Shown one piece after another: positions 40,693 through 48,645 of a DNA stretch of 64,000 bases. The position numbers were made by a program, and so were the translations under genes. Under the pieces are notes generated by a model, which did not search any database, had not been told where the DNA came from, and saw only the letters and a list, made by a program, of their open reading frames with translations. Location: the NCBI RefSeq assembly GCF_020615385.1, contig NZ_JAJAVB010000037.1:62001-126000 (forward strand), written 5' to 3'. Origin of the DNA: Jiella soli. GTDB taxonomy: Bacteria > Pseudomonadota > Alphaproteobacteria > Rhizobiales > Rhizobiaceae. Every line of letters begins with the position of its first letter. The first letter of the stretch is position 1.

Positions 40693-40774
40693 CGCTTTTC
40701 CAGACCGCCGTCGCGCCTGACCGGGCCGGCGGCGGTCTGCGTTCGAGGTGTCGGGCGGAGAGTCTGGAAAAGCG
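40693..40774. repeat. Nested inverted repeats
   Basis: CGCTTTTCCAGAC (40693-40705) is the exact reverse complement of GTCTGGAAAAGCG (40762-40774), 13 bp. Inside it, CAGACCGCCG (40701-40710) pairs with CGGCGGTCTG (40730-40739). The two stems share CAGAC, so they are alternative or nested structures. They sit 65 bp after the gene ending at 40628 and directly before the paired palindromes. This could be a terminator/antiterminator, an oriT-like or replication site, or a small RNA; I cannot choose. Confidence 0.5.
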
Positions 40775-40786
40775 TTGCACATTTCG

Positions 40787-40835
40787 CTGATACAATTTTC
40801 TTGTATCAGTGGCTAATACAAGAAAAATGTATTAG
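40787..40835. promoter_or_regulatory. Pair of 23-bp palindromic operators in opposite orientation
   Basis: CTGATACAA-TTTTC-TTGTATCAG (40787-40809) and CTAATACA-AGAAAAA-TGTATTAG (40813-40835) are both perfect palindromes in their arms. The second matches the reverse complement of the first except at three positions. Their centres are 26 bp apart. The pattern of two related operator copies is typical of repressor or plasmid-type autoregulation. The gene at 40884 is the nearest downstream gene. Confidence 0.7.
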
Positions 40836-40883
40836 GGCCTCTCCTATCGGCGCTCGCGAAGTCGACGCCGGACAGGAGACGAC

Positions 40884-41246
40884 ATGACGAAAGTGGCTTA
40901 CGAGGAATACGGACCGGCGGCGGATTTCCTGAAGCGGATGACCATGCAGCCGAACTTCGAGATCACCGCCGTCACGCAGCGTGGGAATGACGTCGTCGTT
41001 TCGGCCGCTGGGCACCGCATCCGAATCGAGATGACGGTGCATCCCGCGCCGTCGACGCGCCGGATCGACGTCGTCGCGAGGTCGGAGCGGGTCGATCATC
41101 AGATCGAGTTCTCGATGCTCGATTTCATGCCTGTCGAGTACTGGCTCATCAACGCTTGGGTCGTCGCCAGCGACATCGCGGCGGCGGCGGTGCAGGCGTA
41201 CCACCACGGGTACGGCGCGGGCTTCGACCGGGCGATCGCGGCATGA
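40884..41246 (+). CDS. Hypothetical protein, 120 residues
   Basis: The protein starts MTKVAYEEYGPAADFLKRMT with GGAG upstream of the ATG. It appears as a small alpha/beta fold (EITAVTQRGNDVVVSAAGHR, then IDVVARSERVDHQIEFSMLD) and a helical end. No family is recognised. The downstream gene starts within its stop codon (ATGA). The paired palindromes at 40787 are in its promoter region. Confidence 0.5.
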   Translation: MTKVAYEEYGPAADFLKRMTMQPNFEITAVTQRGNDVVVSAAGHRIRIEMTVHPAPSTRRIDVVARSERVDHQIEFSMLDFMPVEYWLINAWVVASDIAAAAVQAYHHGYGAGFDRAIAA

Positions 41247-41545
41247 GCGGCACCGTTTTCTCATCGATGCTGGGCGTCCTCGGCATGACGATTCCCGACG
41301 CCGCCGCGTTGCTTGGGTGTTCCGAAGCGCATGCCGCGAGCATGTCGAGCGGCCGCGCGAAGATCTCCCGGCAGGACTTGCGGAGACTCCGGCTGATCTA
41401 CTCGGAGATTTCTGCCGGCCGGGGCGAACGATACCACGCCGGCGCCGTTATGGCGTCCCACGCCCTCCGAGCGCTCCGCGGGACGGACGACATCCCCGGT
41501 CTCGTCGATGGCCGCCCCGGGAGGCGCGGAGAACGCCGGAAGTAG
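41243..41545 (+). CDS. Small HTH-type protein
   Basis: A 100-residue protein with a helix-turn-helix-like segment (MTIPDAAALLGCSEAHAASM, then SSGRAKISRQDLRRLRL) reminiscent of XRE-type or antitoxin-like DNA binding. It overlaps the previous gene by ATGA. Together they could be a regulator/partner pair controlled by the palindromes upstream (inference). A toxin-antitoxin role is possible but the partner has no known toxin fold. Confidence 0.5.
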   Translation: MSGTVFSSMLGVLGMTIPDAAALLGCSEAHAASMSSGRAKISRQDLRRLRLIYSEISAGRGERYHAGAVMASHALRALRGTDDIPGLVDGRPGRRGERRK

Positions 41546-42578
41546 GCCGACGCCGCCTGACCCGCGACGATACAATCCACGCCATGAGAGGCCGTCTGGA
41601 CACGTTCCGGGCGGCCTCTTCGCGTCAACCGCCTGCTAACCACCTTCAACAGTCTCGCGCCGCCCCACCCGGCGGTGTTGTAAGCCGTGCCGTTGCCCCC
41701 GATTGCCCTCCAGTCGCGTCTGGGAGCCTTCTCAGCCGCAAAGCACGGGATTTCGCTATTCCCGCCGGCCTCGACCTTCCCTGCCATCTCCGAGCGTCTC
41801 TACCCCCTCAACGATTTTGCGCTAAGGCGCGCTCCACGCAACTCCGCATCACTGCCGTCCGCGGCGCGAAGGAAGGATTCGGCCGGCGGCCCGTCCTACC
41901 GCCGAAGGAATCCTTCCCAAAGCGCTACAAACGTCCGTTCCTGTTCCTCGGCATGCAGAACGCGAAGGACACGATGGCACGCACCCTGAAGATCCCGACC
42001 CCGGCGCCGGAGCGACGCGTGAGCGAGCGGCCTTCCATACGGCCCGGGCGATCTCGTCCATGTCGACGGTGGCTCGTTCGCCAGACCGCGCCCCTCTTCA
42101 TATAGATTCAGCCATTTCCCCCCACGCCTAAGCCTCTGGAATTACTTGCCTTTTAGATGCCATCTTTCGATTTCCCCCCAAAAAAGGTGCCTCCACCCCA
42201 CAACTTGAACCGCATTCCGTGCGAGATTTTCGTACTATCTTTGGCCAATTTGAAGTAGCATCATGTCTTCAAAGCAATTTTTAGTAATTTACCTGAAGTT
42301 GATTTCTGCCTAAATGAGGAAATTATTGCGCCCCCCCGATTGAATATGCAATGCCGTCATTTCTCCACGGTCCATTGCAAATTCAGTACGAATTTCTCGA
42401 ACAAAACAAAGGAGGAGATGTGGCTATCTCGAATCTGGCTGCTCTGCCAGATCCCAAAATCGGGGTGTCGAAGCGGCCTCCAGTCGCACCCATAGCAGTC
42501 CTCGCCGGCAATATGCCTGTACAAGAATTTTGCACAGAGTACTCTCTCGATGGAGACCGAATCAATTTGGAGGGGAGA
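41546..42578. other. Non-coding transition region of the element
   Basis: No convincing gene for about 1 kb. A modest hairpin (GAGGCCG/CGGCCTC, 41588-41618) after the 41545 stop may end transcription. From about 42100 the composition becomes much more AT-rich than the rest of the window, marking DNA of different origin. Possible longer starts of the LysR-like gene (42351, 42420) fall in its end. Confidence 0.4.
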
Positions 42579-43220
42579 ATGAACAGCGACAGGAGCCGGA
42601 AACTGCAGGACCTCTCGGTCTCGGACCTTATTGTCGTGCTGTTAGTCATCGATTTGAGCGACGAAGTTGGAAGTTTTGAAAGTGCATCTGAGCGGCTTCA
42701 TATAAAAAAAACCACACTGTCCTCCAGAATCGCTCGTGTAGAGGAGATCTTCGGGCCAATATTTTTTAGAGGACCTGGTGGACGCAGGCTTCCGACACCT
42801 ACATCTAAAGGTACCGTGTTCTACGGTTATGCGAAGAAAATATTGAAAAATCTCGAAAAACTTGTCGATATCCTCAACGACATGGATCATGTTGTAAGCG
42901 AAGAAGAACTTGAATTCGTCAGGATGAATATCAAAAAGCTTCGTGGCGCGGAGCGGGATGCGTTGCTATGGGATCGCATAAACACCATCATGAGTAAGCT
43001 TCCACCGGATACCAGAAATAAGCTCGACAGAAAGAACCTAATGGGTTTTGTACAAGAAATTCCTCGACGGGATCCGCTAAGCAAACACGAATTTCAGCCG
43101 GTAATCGATCATTCCCTCGGGTGGAAGCCTAGTAAGTCTGGTACCGGGCGTAGCAAATCGGATGCCCTGTCATCGCAGGTGCAGGCGGCTGGCGCCGCCA
43201 AAACTCAATCACGACCGTGA
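42579..43220 (+). CDS. LysR-type helix-turn-helix protein without effector domain
   Basis: A 213-residue protein. The N-terminal HTH matches LysR regulators (GSFESASERLHIKKTTLSSR, then IARVEEIFGPIFFRGPGGRR), but the usual 200-residue sensor domain is absent. A charged helical tail (ILKNLEKLVDILNDMDHVVS) follows. GGAGG lies five bases before the ATG at 42579. Longer in-frame starts at 42420 (GTG, also with GGAGG) and 42351 cannot be excluded. The gene is AT-rich compared with its neighbours, suggesting recent transfer. Confidence 0.65.
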   Translation: MNSDRSRKLQDLSVSDLIVVLLVIDLSDEVGSFESASERLHIKKTTLSSRIARVEEIFGPIFFRGPGGRRLPTPTSKGTVFYGYAKKILKNLEKLVDILNDMDHVVSEEELEFVRMNIKKLRGAERDALLWDRINTIMSKLPPDTRNKLDRKNLMGFVQEIPRRDPLSKHEFQPVIDHSLGWKPSKSGTGRSKSDALSSQVQAAGAAKTQSRP

Positions 43221-43739
43221 CTCCGGACGTGAAATAGGAGTTCTCGCCATCGAGGAGCTCGTCCCGGAGCCGGGCGTTGAAGCTATACCATTAGCCGTTC
43301 TTTCAGACACCGTCGGCTCGATGAACGCGGTTCGTGCCCCGACGTCGTCGATCATCGGCGCACCGCCCTTGCGAAGAATTCCGAACGTGGTCGAAACGGA
43401 CGTATCCGGGGATGCTAGGCAGGATGAAGAGGTCCGTCAGGACGCCGGTGACGCTTACCGAGCTTATCTTCCGCTCGACCCGGCTTGCTAGGTGTGTATT
43501 GGCACAGGGTCTAGACGCCGATCGGTGTGACAACTCCTTGACCAATCTGAGGTCGGCAGGGGCAGCGTGCCACCCAAGGACATAGGGCGACTTATGCCGT
43601 TCAGGCCTGACTGGGGTGATCGACCCTCGGGGAGCCTCCGCGCCCCATCACGGCTTATGCGAGAGCCCGCCCGTTCATCAGGCCGGCACAAATACGCGGC
43701 TGCGCCGGCGTCGTCCGTGGAACGGTCGAGAGCGGGTAT
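43221..43739. other. Non-coding stretch at the likely right end of the element
   Basis: No convincing gene. Composition returns to GC-rich here. The right junction of the integrative element probably lies in or near this stretch, but no copy of the tRNA-Pro half is seen. Confidence 0.3.
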
Positions 43740-44129
43740 TCAGGGATCTTCGTCCACCGCTCGGGACAGTGCCATCTTCAGAGCGCTCAGCAGCTCCCGC
43801 TCCGAATAGGGCTTGCCGACGAACCCGATCGGCGCCCACTGCATCGCCCGGGTACGCGTCTTCTCGTCCAGATTGCCGCTGACGAACAGCGAAGGGATGT
43901 TCCAGCCTTCCCGAAGACGACCTGCCGTCTCCACGCCGTTGGTGCCTCGTGCGAGATTGACGTCCATGATCGCGGCGTCGATCAGGCTGCCGTGGCGCTC
44001 CGCGAAAGCGATGGCCTGATGCATGTCGACGGCGTTCCCGATCACCGAGTACCCCGCCTCGACGAGAACGTCTTCCAGGTCCATCGCCAGCAGCATCTCG
44101 TCCTCGACGATGAGGATGGTGCAGGGCAT
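43740..44129 (-). CDS. Single-domain response regulator
   Basis: A 129-residue receiver domain, MPCTILIVEDEMLLAMDLED, with the phospho-acceptor Asp56 in AAIMDVNLARG and conserved Thr/Lys positions (SLFVSGN, GKPYSERE). It has no output domain. The ATG at 44129 overlaps the stop of the kinase gene (TGATG), so it is translated with its partner. A GTG one codon earlier is also possible. Confidence 0.9.
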   Translation of the reverse strand: MPCTILIVEDEMLLAMDLEDVLVEAGYSVIGNAVDMHQAIAFAERHGSLIDAAIMDVNLARGTNGVETAGRLREGWNIPSLFVSGNLDEKTRTRAMQWAPIGFVGKPYSERELLSALKMALSRAVDEDP

Positions 44130-45568
44130 CACGCATCCTTCGCGAATACGACGGCGGCATGGTATCCCTTAGCCGTGGCACGCTCCTCGAACCGGCCGCC
44201 GAGTTGCGCCGCCATCGTCCGCACGAGGCGGGAGCCGAGCCCCGGTTTGATCGCCTGTCCGTCGAAGCCGACGCCCTCGTCGGCGACGCAGAGTTCGAGC
44301 ATGCCGTCCGGCACTTCCTTGAGCGTCAGAACGATCGGTCCTGCGGTCCCCTCCGGGTACGCATACTTCAGGGCGTTGGTGACGAGTTCGTTGACGATCA
44401 GCGCAATCGGGATCGCCTTCTCGGTCCGGAGCCGGATCGGCTCGACCTCGGTCCGGACTTGCTCCTTCAGGTCTGAAGTGTCAGCGAGATCGCGGCAGAG
44501 GCCGTCTAGATAATCCTGCATGTCGACGACGAGGGGGTCGTCGCTCCTGTAGAGGCGCTCGTGAACCGACGTGATCGCTCTGACACGGGATATCGCCTGT
44601 TCGAATGCCATCTTCGTGACGGCGTCCTCGACGCGCCGACTCTGCAGGCTGAGGGTGCTAACGACGAGTTGCAGGCTGTTCTTGACCCGGTGATTGACCT
44701 CAGCGAGGAGCAGATCCTTCTGTTCCAGCAGGCTTTTCTGCAGCGAGAGGGCCTCCTCCAGGGCCTCTTCCCGCATTTTGTCCGCAGTGACGTCCATGGC
44801 GACGCCGATCAGGCGCGACTGACCCTTCGACGTTCGGAGAACCTCGCCACGCGACGCAAGGTGCCGGATGTAACCGTCCGGACGGATCACGCGGTAGTCG
44901 AAACGCAGCGACGTCCTATCGGGGCTATCGATGGCGGCCTCCACGATTTCCCGGACGCGCGGAAGGTCGTCCGGATGCATCCGAGCAAAGAATGGCGCCG
45001 CGACGGGACCGCCTTCCCCCGGCGCAAAACCGAACATCTCGTCGACGACGGCATTGCGCCGCCAGATGTCTGTTTCGGGCTCGTATTCCCAAGATCCCAG
45101 CGAACCCGCATGCATCGCGATCCGCAGCCGCGCATCGGCTTCGCGCTCCTTCAGGACGCTCTCCGTCACGTCCATCGGGGTCTGGACGATGTAGCGCACC
45201 GCGCCGTCCTCGTTCAGGATCGGCGTATGGATCGGTGTCCAGTAGCGCTTCTGAAAGCCGCCCCCTTCTTCCGTCGGCCGGGGGATGTCGTACTGGATGA
45301 CGTTCATTTCGTGCGTCTTGCCGGTGGCCAGCACGTGGCGAAGCGAGACCTCCAGCGGCCCCTGCTCCACCGCGCCGGCCTCCTCGGGATTCTCCGGGAA
45401 CGCCTCGAGGATGTGCCGGCCGACGATGTCGGCGCGAGTCCGGTCCGTCGTCTTCAAGTAGAGGTCGCTGGCGGCGACGATCGTCAGGTCGGCGTCGAGG
45501 ACGAGATAAGCCTGGGGGAGCCCGGCGAAGATTTTCGCGACATCCGCAGGCGGCAGTGAATGAGGCAT
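44129..45568 (-). CDS. PAS-domain sensor histidine kinase (HisKA_2 type)
   Basis: A 479-residue cytoplasmic kinase. Two PAS domains (about 10-125, with LPQAYLVLDADLTIVAASDL; and 160-265, with GSLGSWEYEPETDIWRRNA) precede the HisKA_2 dimerisation domain with phospho-acceptor His293 in EVNHRVKNSLQLV, then an HATPase_c domain (NELVTNALKYAYPEG, GFDGQAIKPGLGSRLV). This type is common in alphaproteobacteria and often pairs with single-domain regulators. The ATG at 45568 begins MPHSLPPADVAKIF; an upstream start is possible because the ribosome-binding site is weak. Confidence 0.85.
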   Translation of the reverse strand: MPHSLPPADVAKIFAGLPQAYLVLDADLTIVAASDLYLKTTDRTRADIVGRHILEAFPENPEEAGAVEQGPLEVSLRHVLATGKTHEMNVIQYDIPRPTEEGGGFQKRYWTPIHTPILNEDGAVRYIVQTPMDVTESVLKEREADARLRIAMHAGSLGSWEYEPETDIWRRNAVVDEMFGFAPGEGGPVAAPFFARMHPDDLPRVREIVEAAIDSPDRTSLRFDYRVIRPDGYIRHLASRGEVLRTSKGQSRLIGVAMDVTADKMREEALEEALSLQKSLLEQKDLLLAEVNHRVKNSLQLVVSTLSLQSRRVEDAVTKMAFEQAISRVRAITSVHERLYRSDDPLVVDMQDYLDGLCRDLADTSDLKEQVRTEVEPIRLRTEKAIPIALIVNELVTNALKYAYPEGTAGPIVLTLKEVPDGMLELCVADEGVGFDGQAIKPGLGSRLVRTMAAQLGGRFEERATAKGYHAAVVFAKDA

Positions 45569-45989
45569 GTTCAAGACCGATCGGACGAAGCTGACGAAAG
45601 AGGAATTGGCTACTCTGCTGCGATCTCGGACGGACTCTGGCAACGTCCGACGACCAGGGCGGTGAAATTGGTCAGTCGCTCGTGCCGGCAAGTTCGTGGA
45701 TCGTCACGGACATGAGCGCGGAATGGTCTCGAGCGGGCAACCGCGGCCGTGTTGTCCAGTCACCGCGTCGGCCGGCGATGCGATCCTGACAATTTTGCCC
45801 GCTCTGCCGAGCAAGGACATTATTGAGACCAGCGTCAATCTGTGGATCCTGCGAAAGGCGGGCCGGTTGATTTTGCCCTGCAACGGGCTTACCTCGCTTG
45901 CCGCGACCGAACGCAGAGGATCACCGCCGCGATGGATTTCCACCTGACCGCAACGCAGATTTGCCTTGCCATCAGGGATTTCCACACCC
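45569..45989. other. Divergent intergenic region
   Basis: About 420 bp between the kinase (leftward) and the ABC-F gene (rightward). No gene or clear operator is visible. It should hold promoters of both units. Confidence 0.35.
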
Positions 45990-47621
45990 ATGCCTGCGAC
46001 GATCTCACTGTCCGCCCTCTCGCTCTCCACGCCTGACGGACGCATCCTTTCCACCGACCTCGACCTGACTTTCGGCTGCGAGCGAACCGGACTCGTCGGC
46101 CGCAACGGCGTCGGCAAGACGACACTTCTTCGGGTGCTCGCCGGCGATCTGCCGGTCGCCGCCGGCAAAGTCGCCGTCGGCGGCAGCGTCGGGCTGCTCA
46201 GGCAGGCCGTCCAACATCGGCCCGGCGAGACGATCGCCGATCTGTTCGGGGTTCGGGCAGGCCTTGCGGTGCTGCGCCGGGCAGAGGCGGGAACCGCCTC
46301 GGTGGACGAACTGGCGGATGCCGACTGGACGCTGGAAGAGCGCGTTGCCACGGCGCTCGTCGCCGTCGGCGTCGAGGCGCCGCTCGATACGCCTATCGCC
46401 GGTTTATCCGGTGGCCAGGCCACGAGGGTTCGCCTTGCAGCCCTGACCTTCGCCTCCCCCGACGTCCTTCTCCTGGACGAGCCGACCAACAATCTCGATC
46501 GCGAGGGGCGCCAGGCGATGATCGCGCTCCTCGCCGGCTGGAAGGGTGGTGCGATCGTCGTCAGCCACGATCGCGAACTATTGGAGGCGATGGATGCGAT
46601 CGTCGAGCTGACGTCGCTCGGCGCGACACGCTATGGCGGCAACTGGAGCCACTTTCGCAGGGAGAAGGCGATCGCGCTGGAGGCTGCCAAACATGATCTC
46701 GCGGATGCCGAGAAGCAGATCGCCGAGATCGACCGAGGCGCCCAACGCAGCGTCGAGACGAAGGCGCGAAAGGACCGCCGCGGCCGCGGCGCGGCGGCAA
46801 AGGGCGGGATGCCGCGCATCATCGCAGGCCTGCGCAAGGATCGGAGCGAGGATTCGGGCGGCGTCGATGCCCGGATCACCGCTCGCAGACGGGAGCGGGC
46901 CTTCGGCGCGCTGTCCGAGGCCCGCGAGCGGATCGAGATCCTGCAGCCCTTCGCGGTGACGCTCGCGCCGACCGGACTTGCCTCCCGCAAGGAGGTCCTG
47001 AAGCTCGACGACGTGTCTGCCGGCTACGATGCCGCCGAGCCGCTCCTGCAAAACGTCTCGCTATCGATCGTCGGGCCCGAGCGCGTGGCTTTGACAGGGC
47101 CGAACGGTGTCGGCAAAACGACGCTTCTGAAGCTCCTCGTCGGCGATCTCCGGCCGCGATCGGGGCGCATGTGGATCACGGCGGACGTCGCCATGCTCGA
47201 CCAGACCCTCGGCCTCCTGAACCCGGAAACGTCGATCCTGGAGAACTTCCGCTGCATCAATCCGGAGGTCGATGCGAATGCCTGCCGCGCGTCCCTCGCC
47301 CGCTTCACCTTCCGGGCGGGGGCGGCCGAGCAGATTGTCGGGACACTGAGCGGCGGCGAGATGTTGCGGGCCGGGCTTGCCTGCGTGCTCGGGGGGCCGC
47401 GCCCACCTTCCCTCCTCATCCTCGACGAGCCGACCAACCATCTCGACGTCGCTTCCCTCGAAACGATCGAGGCCGGACTTCGCGCCTATGACGGGGCATT
47501 GCTAGTCGTCAGCCACGACGACGCGTTCCTCGACGCCATCGGCATAACGCGGCGATGGCGACTGCGACGATCCGAACGATCCTACGGCGTGCATGCCTTG
47601 ATCGAAGCCGGCGGCGAATGA
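45990..47621 (+). CDS. ABC-F family ATPase
   Basis: A 543-residue soluble protein with two ABC domains. Walker A motifs are GRNGVGKTTLLRVL (first) and GPNGVGKTTLLKLL (second); signature motifs are LSGGQATRVRLAAL and LSGGEMLRAGLACV; Walker B motifs are LLLDEPTNNLD and LILDEPTNHLD. No membrane domain is present. ABC-F proteins act on ribosomes as translation or antibiotic-protection factors. The linker (EKQIAEIDRGAQRSVETKAR) is charged as in that family. The ATG at 45990 is preferred over a TTG 24 bases earlier. Confidence 0.9.
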   Translation: MPATISLSALSLSTPDGRILSTDLDLTFGCERTGLVGRNGVGKTTLLRVLAGDLPVAAGKVAVGGSVGLLRQAVQHRPGETIADLFGVRAGLAVLRRAEAGTASVDELADADWTLEERVATALVAVGVEAPLDTPIAGLSGGQATRVRLAALTFASPDVLLLDEPTNNLDREGRQAMIALLAGWKGGAIVVSHDRELLEAMDAIVELTSLGATRYGGNWSHFRREKAIALEAAKHDLADAEKQIAEIDRGAQRSVETKARKDRRGRGAAAKGGMPRIIAGLRKDRSEDSGGVDARITARRRERAFGALSEARERIEILQPFAVTLAPTGLASRKEVLKLDDVSAGYDAAEPLLQNVSLSIVGPERVALTGPNGVGKTTLLKLLVGDLRPRSGRMWITADVAMLDQTLGLLNPETSILENFRCINPEVDANACRASLARFTFRAGAAEQIVGTLSGGEMLRAGLACVLGGPRPPSLLILDEPTNHLDVASLETIEAGLRAYDGALLVVSHDDAFLDAIGITRRWRLRRSERSYGVHALIEAGGE

Positions 47622-47628
47622 TTGTGGC

Positions 47629-48537
47629 CTAAGCTCGATTACTGCGCCGGCGATGCTGCCCGATCAACTCGACCAGGGCCCGTAGTCCCGCTGGCACGTG
47701 CCTGCGACCCGGATAATACAGGCAGAGATCATAGGCGGGCGGCATCCAGTCGCCGAGCACCTGCACCAGCCGACCCGTCTTCAGATCGTCGGCGCAAGTC
47801 TTGTCCGGCAGGTAGGCAAGGCCGAAACCGGCGCGCGAGCCTTCCAGCATGACGTTCGGCTCGTCCAACGTCAGTCTGCCGGGGACGTCGATCGTCTCAA
47901 GCTTCCCGTCCCGCCAGAATTCCCACGGCGAGAGAGCCCCGCTCGGCATGCGAGCCCGGATGCATTCGTGCCGCAGAAGATCGCCGGGAGATGCCGGCAC
48001 GTCGCGTGCGGCGAAATATTTGGGTGTTCCGACCACGACGAACCGCACTTCGTCTCCAAGCGGGACCGAGACCATGTCGCGGGGCACGACCGCCGCCGGT
48101 CGAATGCCCGCGTCCCATCCTTCGGCGACGATGTCGACGAGGCGCCCGTCGGTGGCGATGACCACCTCCATGTCGGGGTAGGCCCGCAAGTAGTCGACGA
48201 TCACCGGCGAGAGGATCCGGCGCGCGGCACCCGACGAGGCGTTGATCCGCAGCGTTCCCTTCGGGCTGCCGCGCCGCTGGTTCAAGACGTCCATGGCAAG
48301 ATTGATGTCGGCGACCGCTGGAGCCACCTGCTCGACGAAGGTCTCGCCGGCTTCGGTCAGGCCGACGCTGCGGGTCGTCCTGTTGAACAGCCTGATTCCC
48401 AGCCGCTCCTCCAGAGCGATCACCGCGTTGCTGAGCGCCGACGTCGACATGTCGAGCTCACGGGCGGCTGCGCGAAAGCTCCGGTGCCGCGCAACGGCAA
48501 GCACGGCTTCCAGTTCGACAAGCCCGGTTTTGTGCAT
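47629..48537 (-). CDS. LysR-family transcriptional regulator
   Basis: A 302-residue regulator: N-terminal HTH (HRSFRAAARELDMSTSALSN, then VIALEERLGIRLFNRTTRS) and a LysR substrate-binding domain (GTLRINASSGAARRILSPVI to the end). It is divergent from the aldehyde dehydrogenase gene (start 48646), as usual for LysR regulators and their targets, so it probably controls that cluster. It ends seven bases after the ABC-F gene, tail to tail. Confidence 0.9.
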   Translation of the reverse strand: MHKTGLVELEAVLAVARHRSFRAAARELDMSTSALSNAVIALEERLGIRLFNRTTRSVGLTEAGETFVEQVAPAVADINLAMDVLNQRRGSPKGTLRINASSGAARRILSPVIVDYLRAYPDMEVVIATDGRLVDIVAEGWDAGIRPAAVVPRDMVSVPLGDEVRFVVVGTPKYFAARDVPASPGDLLRHECIRARMPSGALSPWEFWRDGKLETIDVPGRLTLDEPNVMLEGSRAGFGLAYLPDKTCADDLKTGRLVQVLGDWMPPAYDLCLYYPGRRHVPAGLRALVELIGQHRRRSNRA

Positions 48538-48645
48538 CGTCCGGATTTCCTGGATAAGTCATCGCGCAACGTCCCGATTATCGCACATCCCCTCCTCCAT
48601 TACATCGGCCGCATCCCAAGCCAACCGCTCGAAGAGGAGCGTCCG

